Notes: generated by a model from the sequence alone, not told the origin. A DNA stretch of 64,000 nt from Pannonibacter carbonis (GCF_003012935.1 NZ_PUDR01000007.1:62001-126000), one strand, 5' to 3'. Positions 55,701 to 63,628 are shown, counted from the stretch's first letter. Numbers and translations: made by a program.

Positions 55701-56001
55701 CAATGCCCATCATCGCGGCATCAAAGAAATACCCGGCCGCCTTGAGATGCCGGCTACGTTCCTGCGGGTCTTCAGGGACCTCCGCCGGGGCATGGGTGAC
55801 AGGTCCGTCTCGCACGGTGTCGAACATGCCCATGAACCGCCCCATCGCACGGGCAAGGTTCACCGGATCGTCGTTATCGAACGACAACGGGCGCATCGCC
55901 GGCAGCAGGTCCAGCGGCGGGCGCTTGTCTGTGCGAGCCAGATACTCAAGCGGAAATGGTCCAAGGTGGACCGGCCGGTCCTTGGTTGAAAACAGTCGCA
56001 T
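52789..56001 (-). CDS. Reductive dehalogenase fused to an NAD(P)H reductase (BhbA-like)
   Basis: A 1070-residue cytosolic fusion from the ATG at 56001 (GAGAGGA upstream). Residues 1-690 resemble catabolic cobalamin-dependent reductive dehalogenases, ending in two 4Fe-4S motifs: C556, C559, C562, C566-P and C592, C605, C608, C612-P. No twin-arginine signal is present. The rest is a phthalate-dioxygenase-reductase-like module: FMN segment RQYSLAGD (about 840), NAD segment GGIGITPMLTM and a C-terminal plant-type 2Fe-2S with C1018, C1023, C1026 and C1055. This order matches BhbA of Comamonas, which dehalogenates brominated hydroxybenzoates. The likely substrate is a halogenated phenolic acid. A MarR gene precedes it. 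Confidence 0.88.
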   Translation of the reverse strand: MRLFSTKDRPVHLGPFPLEYLARTDKRPPLDLLPAMRPLSFDNDDPVNLARAMGRFMGMFDTVRDGPVTHAPAEVPEDPQERSRHLKAAGYFFDAAMMGIARLEPAHFLGVPLRNPMIDLLRAELEAGQPTSHAAGIDAIYADVLDSARTPHGPVTHHSHALVILVDHAREPRSDEPGCDWLQGVQSQRAALLAANTAVVLASYLRLLGAEARAHTATTSEVDLARVAVSAGLAGIGVGADGHPVAEAPFVGTGYSLAVVTTTLSLDADRMLGATAGPGGWAARGKGRPVSRPVDAYRRREYRQGAFPFETIRRRETPTTFIDEPRVPRFPKRADFFARALFGDMGKKVQEAAKGGHYVVKSPIGACARRALGALLLLQFGDAKAPVHPSTLDPVRNADNLKAAGYFLSSDAVGLCRVPDWAWYSHNAGGQPITPYHGHAINLLIDQGFETMEGASGDDWISVAQSMRAYLRFSLLGGVIAEHLRGLGYSARVHSVIDGEVLQPPLLLLSGLGEVSRIGEVILNPYLGPRLKSGTVTTSMPMEHDKPIDFGLQRFCEACNKCARECPSGAITAGPKRMYNGYEIWKSDAEKCTRYRLTNSAGGMCGRCMKTCPWNLEGLFAEAVVRKIAIAAPGAARILASLDDKLGRGMINPVKTWWWDIELDPSGQRYVAAVATNRRGLNTDINLKPEDQTLAVYPADMMPKPYPVTQPLDREEGIRRYRALLSPDEYRDRLERGETEGLAPGPQLLDGPPPVIPVIISRRDDLAEDVVRFELVDPQGRPLPPFTAGAHVDVVIAPEYQRQYSLAGDPADSSRYVLGIQREAKGRGGSLLMHRVFREGRRILISPPRNHFPLDETASFSLLMAGGIGITPMLTMAHRLHALGRKFELHYNAASRQSCGFAAEIEASKWAEQAQFHFSREGGRADLRGLIPDWQPGFRLYTCGGERYMEAVFEAARAQGWPEEALSREFFKVPEPPTWENHPFVLDLLKSGRSIEVSPDQSATEALEAAGILVSTKCSDGICGVCAVGHDGSGQIEHRDYVLSEAERQSKVILCCSRAAAPGGRMQVDL

Positions 56002-56072
56002 GTACCGCGTCCTCTCCCGCCGGGCGGATGTTGCCTCCGCTTCGGCCTGTTCAACGACCGGCACATGTCCGG

Positions 56073-56522
56073 TCAGAAGTCTGACAGGTCTTCCCGTTCA
56101 CCGGCCGCCAGCAGATCCAGTGCCTCCATCAGCACGGAAAACTGTTCAGGGGCCAGCTTGCCGGTAAAATGTTCGTTCATGGCGTTGACCGGACCACGGG
56201 TGGTGCGGACGATCCGCATGCCCTCACCGGTCAGTTCGATCTCCACGGCACGCCCGTCCGGTCCGCTTCCGGGCTGGCGTTGCAAGTAGCCCTTCTTTTC
56301 CAGCACCCGCAGCAGCCGCGACATCGTCGGCCGCGTCACGCCGACATAGTCGGCAAGATCCGACGGTGTGCGGACATCCTCCTCCCCCACACCGATCATC
56401 ACGCACCACATCAGGCGCGTCAGACCATGCTCGGCAAGAATCTCCTCAAGCCGCCCCTGCAGGATCCGCGACAGGCGCGACACCCGGTATCCAAGGCGCT
56501 GATGCAGTTTGTACTGGCTCAT
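56073..56522 (-). CDS. MarR-family regulator, probable control of the dehalogenase and TRAP genes
   Basis: A 149-residue MarR winged-helix protein: LGYRVSRLSRILQGRLEE at the start, LADYVGVTRPTMSRLLRVLEKKGYLQ as the recognition region and QPGSGPDGRAVEIELTGEG as the wing. MarR proteins commonly respond to phenolic compounds. It lies 71 bases upstream of the dehalogenase gene on the same strand and is divergent from the TRAP genes; a 14-bp inverted repeat sits between them. A phenolic or halophenolic effector is a reasonable inference. Confidence 0.87.
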   Translation of the reverse strand: MSQYKLHQRLGYRVSRLSRILQGRLEEILAEHGLTRLMWCVMIGVGEEDVRTPSDLADYVGVTRPTMSRLLRVLEKKGYLQRQPGSGPDGRAVEIELTGEGMRIVRTTRGPVNAMNEHFTGKLAPEQFSVLMEALDLLAAGEREDLSDF

Positions 56523-56560
56523 TCCGGACCCCGTTCGTGCGAACAGACTTGACTAACTGA

Positions 56561-56594
56561 TTATCAGTGTCAATCATCTAATTGTCAGTGATAA
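56561..56594. promoter_or_regulatory. Candidate MarR operator between divergent marR and TRAP genes
   Basis: TTATCAGTGTCAAT (56561-56574) and its near-inverse at 56581-56594 form a 14-nt inverted repeat with two mismatches and a 6-base spacer. A separate short palindrome, ACTGAT-T-ATCAGT, overlaps at 56556-56568. The AT-rich setting and position between divergent genes fit MarR autoregulation. Confidence 0.55.
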
Positions 56595-56672
56595 CTAACG
56601 AGCTTGCCAACCAAGGCCAGCCGTCAGCGCCGGAGGCCCCATTGCGGTGCATCCGGATCCGGAGAGGAACGC

Positions 56673-57674
56673 ATGGTCAAGACGATTCTCGCAACGCTTG
56701 CCGTAGGGCTTGCACTCGTTTCCGCCGCTCCCGCCCTAGAGGCCAAGGAGCTCAAGCTGGCGCATTTCATGTCGCCGCAACACCCGATGGACCGTCATGT
56801 GATGACACCGCTGGCCGAAACGGTCGGCGCTGCCAGCGGTGGGGCCCTCACGATCAAGGTCTATCCAGCCGGGGAACTGGGGGCCGGGCCGAACCAGCAA
56901 TACCGGCGGGCCGTCACCGGCATCGCGGACATTGCCTTCAACCTGCCGCAGTACACGCCGACCCAGTTCAAGCGCTCGGCGCTGCTGCACGTGCCCGGCC
57001 TCTTCACCTCGCCCGAGCAGGCCACCCGCACGATCTGGGACAATATGGAAGCCCTGGCACCGGACTTCACGGAAGTGAAGCTTCTGGCCTACTGGACCAA
57101 CAACCCCTCGCTGCTGTTCACCCGCAACAAACCGGTCCGCTCCCTCGCGGACATGCAGGGCCTCAAGGTCCGCGTGCCGGATCCGGTTTCGGCCAAGATT
57201 GTCGAGGCCTGGGGCGGCATACCGGTCTCAATGCCTGCAACCGAAGCCTACAACGCCATGAGCACCGGCGTTGTCGACGCCGTGATGATCGATGCGTCCG
57301 CCGTCTCGTCCTACAATCTGCAGGAAGTGACGAAATACGCGACCATGAACATCCCCGGCGCGCTCTCCACCTTCACCCTGATCATGAACCAGGCCGCCTA
57401 TGACGGTCTCGACGACACGCAGAAAGGCATCATCGAGGCTGAGACCGGGTTGCCGCTCTCGCTGAAGGCAGCCGAGGCGTTTCGCATGGCCGGAGACAAG
57501 GGCGTGGCGATGCTGAAAGACGCAAAGGTCGAACTGATCGAGCTGGATCCGGCAACCGTCACAGCCTTCCAGTCGGCCATGCAGGCTCCGGTCGAGGCGT
57601 TCCTGCAGGCGGAAGGCACAGCGGGCGGGTTCGATGCCCTTGCCTTCGTTGCCGGGTTCAAGACCGCAAACTGA
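56673..57674 (+). CDS. TRAP transporter solute-binding protein, DctP family
   Basis: About 333 residues from the ATG at 56673 (GGAGAGG upstream) with a signal peptide ending at ALEAK. It shows DctP features: LKLAHFMSPQHPMDRHVM, VYPAGELGAGPNQQYRRAVTG-type region, and GLKVRVPDPVSAKIVEAWGG with the arginine that binds the carboxylate of the substrate. BhbB, the partner of BhbA in Comamonas, is also a TRAP receptor, so an aromatic halo-acid is the likely ligand. The small and large membrane subunits follow directly. Confidence 0.88.
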   Translation: MVKTILATLAVGLALVSAAPALEAKELKLAHFMSPQHPMDRHVMTPLAETVGAASGGALTIKVYPAGELGAGPNQQYRRAVTGIADIAFNLPQYTPTQFKRSALLHVPGLFTSPEQATRTIWDNMEALAPDFTEVKLLAYWTNNPSLLFTRNKPVRSLADMQGLKVRVPDPVSAKIVEAWGGIPVSMPATEAYNAMSTGVVDAVMIDASAVSSYNLQEVTKYATMNIPGALSTFTLIMNQAAYDGLDDTQKGIIEAETGLPLSLKAAEAFRMAGDKGVAMLKDAKVELIELDPATVTAFQSAMQAPVEAFLQAEGTAGGFDALAFVAGFKTAN

Positions 57675-57694
57675 GCGGAAAAGGGCGATCAACC

Positions 57695-58258
57695 ATGTCC
57701 CGTCTTCCTCGGGAAGATAGCACCGGCGGAACCAATGTTCCGCCGGATGCCCCTTCCACGCCTGAACCCGGTCACACTGCAAGCCAGACCCCTGCGGCAT
57801 TGGCCTGGCCCCTGCTGGTCCTTGAAGTCGTCGGCAGCCTGTGTCTTGCAGCGCTTCTGACCCTGACCGTCAGCGATGCGCTGTTGCGGTCTCTTGCCAA
57901 CCGGCCCGTGTTTGGGGCCAGCGACCTGATCCAGGTCCTGCTTTGCCTTGTTGTCGCGGCCTCCCTGCCCTTATGTGTTGCTGCCGGACGCGCCATAGCC
58001 ATCGACATGCTCGTCGAACGTCTGCCCGCCCGGCTGCGTAAGCCTCTGGCCCGCCTGATGGCAGCAACCTCGGCAGGGCTCCTGCTGCTGGCCGCCTGGC
58101 GCTGCTTCGTCAATGCCGGCGAGGCGGCGCAGTTCGGAGAGAGCACGATGCTGCTGCGCATCGGCTACGGCCCGTTCTATCTCGCCCTTGCCATCTCCTT
58201 CGTCTTCTGCGCGCTGCTGTTTGCCGCAGAAGCCCTGCGCAGAAAGGAAACGGCATGA
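57695..58258 (+). CDS. TRAP transporter small membrane subunit, DctQ family
   Basis: A 187-residue membrane protein with four hydrophobic segments (starting near WPLLVLEVVGSLCLAALLTL) after a roughly 30-residue Thr/Pro-rich cytosolic lead. RSLANRPVFGASDLIQVLLC and the AGRAIAIDMLVERLP segment are DctQ-like. Its stop overlaps the DctM start by 4 bases (ATGA). With DctM it forms the Na-dependent carboxylate channel. Confidence 0.87.
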   Translation: MSRLPREDSTGGTNVPPDAPSTPEPGHTASQTPAALAWPLLVLEVVGSLCLAALLTLTVSDALLRSLANRPVFGASDLIQVLLCLVVAASLPLCVAAGRAIAIDMLVERLPARLRKPLARLMAATSAGLLLLAAWRCFVNAGEAAQFGESTMLLRIGYGPFYLALAISFVFCALLFAAEALRRKETA

Positions 58259-59562
58259 GCGCGGCCGTCATCGGTCTTGCCGGCTTCGCCGGTCTTTTCG
58301 TCCTCATGGGGCTCGGCATTCCCGTTGGCCTCGCCATGCTTTTGACCGGGCTTGCCGGAACCATCGCCATCACCGGCTGGACCTCGGCGGCCTACACCCT
58401 CTCCGGGCAGGCCTTTGCCACCGCCTCCCACTATGACCTGTCGGTGCTGCCACTGTTCGTGCTGATGGGCAATCTCGCCTCGGCCTCCGGGCTCAGCCGT
58501 GATCTCTATGATGCCGCCTATCGCTGGATCGGTCATGTGCGCGGCGGTCTTGCCGGCGCCACCGTGCTCGGCTGTGCCGGCTTTGCCGCCTTGTCGGGAT
58601 CTTCAATTGCCTCGGCTGTCACCATGGGCCGGGTCGCCTATCCCAATATGCGGCGGTATGGCTATGGCGGACGCCTGGCCGCAGGCACGGTTGCAGCAGG
58701 CGGCACGCTCGGCATCCTGATCCCGCCGTCCACCGGCTTCGTGCTCTATGCAATCCTCACCGAACAGTCGATTGGACGCCTGTTCATGGCCGGTGTTCTG
58801 CCCGGCCTGCTGCTGACGGGCCTGTTCCTGGTGGCAGTGGCCATCGTCGTGCGGCTGAAACCCGAGGAAGGTCCGCGCGGACCCTCCTTTTCATTGGCAG
58901 AGAAAGGACAGGCAACACTCCGGGCAACCGGAATATTCACGATCATCGGCCTCACCATTGGCGGGATCTACTCCGGCCTCTTCACTCCGGTGGAAGCCTC
59001 GGGTGTGGGGGCGGCCTTCGCACTCCTGATGCTGGCGATCCGCCGTAAGTTCGGCCTCAAGACCTTGCGGTCGGTGTTCCTGGACACCTTGCAGACGACC
59101 GGAATGAGCTTCCTGATCCTGATCGGGGCCAGCGTGTTCGCCCCCTTTGTGGCGCTATCCGGTCTTCCCGCCATGGTCGCTGACGCCTTTGCCGGTGCCG
59201 GTCTGGGTCCTATTGGCACCCTTGCGGTGATCCTGATCGCCTATGCCATCCTCGGCATGTTCATCGAGGGGCTGTCGTTGATGGTGATCACGCTGCCTAT
59301 CGTCTTCCCGCTGATAACGGCCCTCGGCTTCGATCCGATCTGGTTCGGCGTCATCATGGTCATTGTGCTGGAGATGGGCCTGATCAGCCCGCCGGTCGGG
59401 GTCAATTGCTTCGTCGTCGCCACGATAGCGCGAGACATCAAGTTGGAGACCGTCTTTGCTGGTATCCTGCCGTTCTGGCTGGCGATGATCCTGGCCATGG
59501 CAATCCTGGTGGTCTGGCCGGACATTGCCCTCATTTTGCCCAATGCGATGTATGCGAAATAG
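58255..59562 (+). CDS. TRAP transporter large membrane subunit, DctM family
   Basis: A 435-residue membrane protein with about 12 hydrophobic segments. GLGIPVGLAMLLTGLAGT, the LFVLMGNLASASGLSRDLYD segment, AALSGSSIASAVTMGRVAYP, GTLGILIPPSTGFVLYAILT and GLISPPVGVNCFVVATIAR are characteristic DctM motifs. The start is fixed by the ATGA overlap. It completes the TRAP system divergent from marR-dehalogenase. A GC-rich inverted repeat (59571-59577 with 59591-59597) follows, without a T-run. Confidence 0.9.
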   Translation: MSAAVIGLAGFAGLFVLMGLGIPVGLAMLLTGLAGTIAITGWTSAAYTLSGQAFATASHYDLSVLPLFVLMGNLASASGLSRDLYDAAYRWIGHVRGGLAGATVLGCAGFAALSGSSIASAVTMGRVAYPNMRRYGYGGRLAAGTVAAGGTLGILIPPSTGFVLYAILTEQSIGRLFMAGVLPGLLLTGLFLVAVAIVVRLKPEEGPRGPSFSLAEKGQATLRATGIFTIIGLTIGGIYSGLFTPVEASGVGAAFALLMLAIRRKFGLKTLRSVFLDTLQTTGMSFLILIGASVFAPFVALSGLPAMVADAFAGAGLGPIGTLAVILIAYAILGMFIEGLSLMVITLPIVFPLITALGFDPIWFGVIMVIVLEMGLISPPVGVNCFVVATIARDIKLETVFAGILPFWLAMILAMAILVVWPDIALILPNAMYAK

Positions 59563-59570
59563 CGGCAAGG

Positions 59571-59597
59571 CCCCGGGACGGATCAAACGCCCCGGGG
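59571..59597. terminator. GC-rich hairpin between convergent TRAP and Gfo/Idh/MocA genes
   Basis: CCCCGGG (59571-59577) pairs with 59591-59597; two further pairs can form inside the 13-base loop. It lies 8 bases after the DctM stop in a 107-base gap. There is no T-run, so this is a weak call. Confidence 0.4.
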
Positions 59598-59669
59598 ACT
59601 GTGGTCTCAGTGAACAGCTTTCGGGGCGTAAGCCAGAGTAGCGATATCAACGGCCTGCCCGGTGCGCGC

Positions 59670-60725
59670 CTACTCCTGCGCCGCCAGCCCGATGGTCACG
59701 GCCCACCAGCCGTCTGTCAGGGCGACTTCCACATGCCCGGCTTCCAGAACAGCCCGCTGGAACCGCTGGTGCTGATAGAATGTCGAGCCATTGTGATCGC
59801 CAGCTTCCAGCAGCGCCGGATCCACCGGGATCTCGACCATGCGCGGCCCCTTGGGATCGCGCGGCGAGACAATCACCTGGGCAATCGGAGGCTCGCCAAG
59901 ATGTTCGGGCCAGAACCGGCCGGGACCAGGCACGAGACACTCGATCTTGCCCGTCGGGCCGACAGCCGAGATCTCTTCCTGGTAGCGCGCCCCTTCCGCA
60001 AACATGCAAAGTTCGAGCATCGCGCGGGCGCCGGATGCAAAGTCGACAATCACATAGGCATTGTCCCAGATATCCGAACGCTCGCCGGCATACACCTCAT
60101 CCAGATGGTTCACAGCCTGCCCGCCAGAGGCCATCACCCGCACCGGATCTGACTTCAGGATGTGGCGCATCAGGTCGAAGAAGTGGCAGCACTTCTCCAC
60201 CAGCGTGCCCCCGGTGTTGCGGTTGAGCCGGTTCCAGTCGCCGACCTTTTCAAGGAAGGGAAAGCGGTGCTCGCGGATCGACAGCATCTTGATGCCGCCA
60301 GTTGCGGCCTCGGCTTCCTCGATCATGCGCGCCACGGGCGGCATGTAGCGATACTCCATGGCGACCCAGATCGGCGCGGGATAGGCCGCGCGCAGGGCTG
60401 CAAGGCGCGGCGCATCTTCCGGCGCCGTAAACAGCGGCTTCTCGACCAGCACCGGCAATGGCCGCATCGAGGCAATCGCCTCAAGCTGGGCCAGATGCAG
60501 ATAGTTGGGGCTGGCGATGAGAAGGCAATTCACTTCGGCCACATCGAGCAGATCCGCGATCGAATCGACCATCTTCGCACCGGGCACGGCCTCGGCAGCC
60601 AGCGCCCGCATGCCGGCATCGGGCTCATAGATGGCCGCAACGCCGGTGTCCGGCAGGAGAGCAATGTTGCGCAGGTGTTCCTGCCCCATCATGCCGCAGC
60701 CGATGATTCCGTAATTCAGCTTCAC
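59670..60725 (-). CDS. Gfo/Idh/MocA-family protein; candidate NAD-dependent sulfoquinovosidase
   Basis: About 351 residues starting with GTG at 60725 (KLNYGIIGCGMMGQEH). The Rossmann motif, VEKPLF (family EKP lysine) at about residue 95 and NRNTGGTLVEKCCHFFDLM with the active-site histidine are visible. NAD-dependent sulfoquinovosidases (GH188) and GH109 belong to this superfamily, and here the gene lies next to the GntR regulator of a desulfonation locus, 13 bases after its stop. A sugar dehydrogenase is the main alternative. Assignment as glycosidase is inference from context. Confidence 0.65.
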   Translation of the reverse strand: MKLNYGIIGCGMMGQEHLRNIALLPDTGVAAIYEPDAGMRALAAEAVPGAKMVDSIADLLDVAEVNCLLIASPNYLHLAQLEAIASMRPLPVLVEKPLFTAPEDAPRLAALRAAYPAPIWVAMEYRYMPPVARMIEEAEAATGGIKMLSIREHRFPFLEKVGDWNRLNRNTGGTLVEKCCHFFDLMRHILKSDPVRVMASGGQAVNHLDEVYAGERSDIWDNAYVIVDFASGARAMLELCMFAEGARYQEEISAVGPTGKIECLVPGPGRFWPEHLGEPPIAQVIVSPRDPKGPRMVEIPVDPALLEAGDHNGSTFYQHQRFQRAVLEAGHVEVALTDGWWAVTIGLAAQE

Positions 60726-60738
60726 CTGAAAAGTTCCC

Positions 60739-61443
60739 TTACTTGAGACGGGCCACATAACGGGCCACGGTATGATCGAACCAGGTGCGTGAGACTTCCG
60801 CCCGCGTTCCGTCCTGCGCCTGGCTGATACGAAGAATGTGCGGCACCGGAGCGCCGATCGGCTGACCGAACAGCGCAGGCGCAAAGTCCGGCACATGATC
60901 GAGACCCACCTGATCCTCTGCCCGGGTGATCCACAGGCCGAGGCGAGTGCGATAGTAGAGGTAGAGCGATTCCGAGAGATCCTCGCGCTCGATGCGTTCA
61001 ACATAAGAGCCGTCCAGCCAGATCTCCTCGACGGCCGCGACCTTCCCCGACAGACGTCGCAGGCGGCGGATGCGATGCCCCTCGGCGGATGTCCCGAAGG
61101 CAGGCAGATCATCAGGCTTCGCCATCCGGGTGACAGACAGAACGTCTGCCGTCGGCAAGCCGCCGCCACCCAGCAGTTCAAGCCGGAACATCGCATAGAG
61201 GCTCTTGGGGTCGCTCACCGCATGGATGTAGTTGCCCGAGCCCTGGATCCGCTCCAGCAACCCACGCGCCTGGAGTTCGGACAGCGCCTTGCGCAGCGTG
61301 CCCACCGCAATGCCCAGCTCCTGCGCCATTTCACGCTCCGGCGGCAACCGCTCGCCATCAATGAGACGCCCGGCCGCAATGTCGCGAACCAGAAGCTCGG
61401 TGATCTGAAGATAGATGGGCAGACTGCCTTTGGGCTGGGTCAT
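60739..61443 (-). CDS. GntR-family regulator of the desulfonation locus (SmoD-like)
   Basis: About 234 residues from the ATG at 61443. The winged helix contains PIYLQITELLVRDIAAG, PPEREMAQELGIAVGTLRKA and RIQGSGNYIH; the C-terminal UTRA domain follows (LRRLSGKVAAVEEIWLDG). It is divergent from the monooxygenase gene, as the GntR gene is from the SQ monooxygenase genes in Agrobacterium. A TTGAT-4-ATCAA inverted repeat lies in the shared promoter. The effector is probably a sulfosugar, by analogy. Confidence 0.82.
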   Translation of the reverse strand: MTQPKGSLPIYLQITELLVRDIAAGRLIDGERLPPEREMAQELGIAVGTLRKALSELQARGLLERIQGSGNYIHAVSDPKSLYAMFRLELLGGGGLPTADVLSVTRMAKPDDLPAFGTSAEGHRIRRLRRLSGKVAAVEEIWLDGSYVERIEREDLSESLYLYYRTRLGLWITRAEDQVGLDHVPDFAPALFGQPIGAPVPHILRISQAQDGTRAEVSRTWFDHTVARYVARLK

Positions 61444-61515
61444 AGCTTTGAATATATGCCGCTTTTGGACTGGCCTGCGGCAGGAGCGCGCAGACTGCAA
61501 AAAATTGATACACTA

Positions 61516-61529
61516 TTGATTTACATCAA
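61516..61529. promoter_or_regulatory. Candidate GntR operator in the desulfonation locus
   Basis: TTGAT, four bases, ATCAA is a perfect 5-4-5 inverted repeat. A further ATTGAT lies 11 bases upstream at 61504. Both are in the 134-base divergent region, which is AT-rich compared with its surroundings. Confidence 0.4.
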
Positions 61530-61577
61530 GGCGGGTGATACGCAAGAAGAAAGTTCGATGCCGCTGGGGGAAATTCG

Positions 61578-62735
61578 ATGACCGTGGTGCCTGTCACATC
61601 CGCCGATCTGGATGCCTGTGAAGTGTCCTGGTTCGCTGCGCTGTGTTCTGACGATTATGAGTATCTCGGCGTACCGGACGGCCGCCTGCGGTCAAGCTTC
61701 GAGCATTGCTCGTCCATCGTGCAAAAGGCGGAAGGCCACGGCTTCCGCAACATCCTGTGCCCGTCGTCCTACCAGGTCGGGCAGGATACGCTGAGCTTCG
61801 TCGCCGGCTGCGCCCCGATCACCGACCGGATCAACTTCCTGGCCGCGATCCGCTGCGGCGAGATGCAGCCGATCATGCTGGCGCGGACCGTCGCGACCCT
61901 CGACCACATGCTGAAAGGCCGCCTGACGCTCAACGTCATCAGCTCGGACTTCCCTGGCGAAGTGGCCGACAGCGCCTACCGCTACAAGCGCAGCCACGAG
62001 GTGGTGGAGATCCTGCGGCAGGCCTGGACGCGCGACACCATCGATCACGATGGCGAGGTCTACCAGTTCAAGGGCGTGACAACGGAACCCGCCCGCCCCT
62101 ATCAGCAGAACGGCGGCCCGCTGCTCTACTTCGGCGGCTATTCCCCCGATGCGCTGGAACTGTGTGGATCCCAGTGCGACGTCTATCTGATGTGGCCGGA
62201 GACCAGGGACCAGCTCGCCGCCCGGATGAAGGCTGTGCATGAACGTGCCGCCGCTCATGGCCGCACCCTCGACTACGGTCTGCGCGTGCACATGATCGTC
62301 CGCGACACGGAAGCCGAAGCGCGCGAGTATGCCGAGCATCTCGTCTCCAAGCTGGATGATGAATACGGCAAGCTGATCCGTGACCGCGCCCACGATTCCA
62401 TCTCGCTCGGCGTTGCCCACCAGGCCCGCGCCCGCGAGCTGGCCGACCAGTTCGGCTACATCGAACCGAACCTGTGGACCGGAATTGGCCGGGCCCGGTC
62501 CGGCTGCGGTGCGGCCCTCGTCGGGTCAACCGACCAGATCCTGACCCAGATCGAGGAATACCGGAAGATGGGCATCCGTGCCTTCATCTTCTCCGGCTAC
62601 CCGCATCTCGACGAGGCCGACCACTTCGGGACCAAGGTCCTGCCCCACCTGAAAACCTGCTCGCTGCCGCATGCCTATGGCCGCGTGCCGAACGAGACCC
62701 CGGCGACACCGCTGGGTGCCGGAGACCGCCGCTGA
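61578..62735 (+). CDS. smoC: FMNH2-dependent SsuD-like monooxygenase (sulfoquinovose monooxygenase candidate)
   Basis: A 385-residue luciferase-like flavin monooxygenase of the alkanesulfonate group. EVSWFAALCSDDYEYLG at the start, FLAAIRCGEMQPIMLARTVAT-type region, LNVISSDFPGE and RYKRSHEVVEILRQAW fit SsuD-type enzymes; LYFGGYSPDALELCG is also typical. In the SMO pathway, SmoC oxidises sulfoquinovose to sulfite and 6-oxo-glucose with FMNH2 from a flavin reductase. The downstream aldo-keto reductase and flavin reductase match that three-enzyme set. GGGGGA precedes the ATG at 61578. Confidence 0.8.
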   Translation: MTVVPVTSADLDACEVSWFAALCSDDYEYLGVPDGRLRSSFEHCSSIVQKAEGHGFRNILCPSSYQVGQDTLSFVAGCAPITDRINFLAAIRCGEMQPIMLARTVATLDHMLKGRLTLNVISSDFPGEVADSAYRYKRSHEVVEILRQAWTRDTIDHDGEVYQFKGVTTEPARPYQQNGGPLLYFGGYSPDALELCGSQCDVYLMWPETRDQLAARMKAVHERAAAHGRTLDYGLRVHMIVRDTEAEAREYAEHLVSKLDDEYGKLIRDRAHDSISLGVAHQARARELADQFGYIEPNLWTGIGRARSGCGAALVGSTDQILTQIEEYRKMGIRAFIFSGYPHLDEADHFGTKVLPHLKTCSLPHAYGRVPNETPATPLGAGDRR

Positions 62736-63628
62736 TGGACCGCATTTCGCTTAGCCCCGATCTCAGCTTCAGCCGAATTGTCTACGGCATGTGGCGGATC
62801 GGCGATGACGCCGACACATCCCCGGCCCATGTCCAGGCCAAGGTCGAGGCCTGTCTCGCCCAGGGCATCACCACCATGGACCAGGCCGACATCTATGGCG
62901 GCTACACGGCAGAAGCCATTCTGGGCGCGGCCCTGAAGGCCGCCCCGTCAATGCGTGACCGAATTGAGCTGGTGACGAAATGCGACATCGTCGCACCGGT
63001 CGGCCGCTATTCCACCGCGCGCGTCAAGCACTACGATACAAGCGCCGCGCATATCACGACGTCCGTCGAAACGTCTCTTCGTGAAATGGCGACGGACCGG
63101 ATTGACCTGCTGCTGATCCATCGCCCGGATCCGCTGATGGACGCGCAGGAAACCGGCAAGGCCCTCGACGCGCTCGTCGCGTCCGGCAAGGTGCGCAGTG
63201 TTGGCGTGTCGAATTTCCGGCCCTGGGATTTCTCGCTGCTGCAGTCGGCGATGAGCACTCGGCTCGTCACCAACCAGATCGAGATCAGCCTGACAGAGCC
63301 CGCCCCCTTCACCAACGGTGATCTTGCCTATCTGCAGGAGCGTAAGCTTCCGGTGATGGCGTGGTCGCCACTGGGTGGCGGCAGCCTGTTCTCCGGTGCC
63401 AACGCGCCGCTGCTGGCAGCCCTGGAGCGCATCGCAGCCGACTATGAGGTCGACGTCACGGCGGTCGCGGTCGCCTGGCTGTTGCGACATCCGGCTGAGA
63501 TCATCCCGGTCATGGGCACCAATCGCCTCGACCGGATCGCCCGCTTCCATGAAGCGATGAAGGTCGTGATGGACCGGCAGACCTGGTTTGAACTCTACAC
63601 CCTGGCGATCGGAAAAGAGGTGCCGTGA
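62735..63628 (+). CDS. smoB: Aldo-keto reductase (6-oxo-glucose reductase candidate, SmoB-like)
   Basis: A 297-residue TIM-barrel AKR from the ATG at 62735 (TGATG overlap). The catalytic tetrad is visible: Asp and Tyr in MDQADIYGGY, Lys in ELVTKCDI and His in LLLIHRPDP. SVGVSNFRPWD and QIEISLTEP are standard, and MGTNRLDRIARFHEA near the end binds the cofactor phosphate region. SmoB reduces the 6-aldehyde made by SmoC to glucose. The substrate call depends on the neighbouring genes. Confidence 0.8.
   Translation: MDRISLSPDLSFSRIVYGMWRIGDDADTSPAHVQAKVEACLAQGITTMDQADIYGGYTAEAILGAALKAAPSMRDRIELVTKCDIVAPVGRYSTARVKHYDTSAAHITTSVETSLREMATDRIDLLLIHRPDPLMDAQETGKALDALVASGKVRSVGVSNFRPWDFSLLQSAMSTRLVTNQIEISLTEPAPFTNGDLAYLQERKLPVMAWSPLGGGSLFSGANAPLLAALERIAADYEVDVTAVAVAWLLRHPAEIIPVMGTNRLDRIARFHEAMKVVMDRQTWFELYTLAIGKEVP

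Noticed and set aside
56002-56064. N-terminal extension of the dehalogenase fusion as a possible export signal
   Set aside because: The extra 21 residues (charged, with RRERTR) contain no hydrophobic region and no twin-arginine motif pattern; the ATG at 56001 has the better ribosome site.
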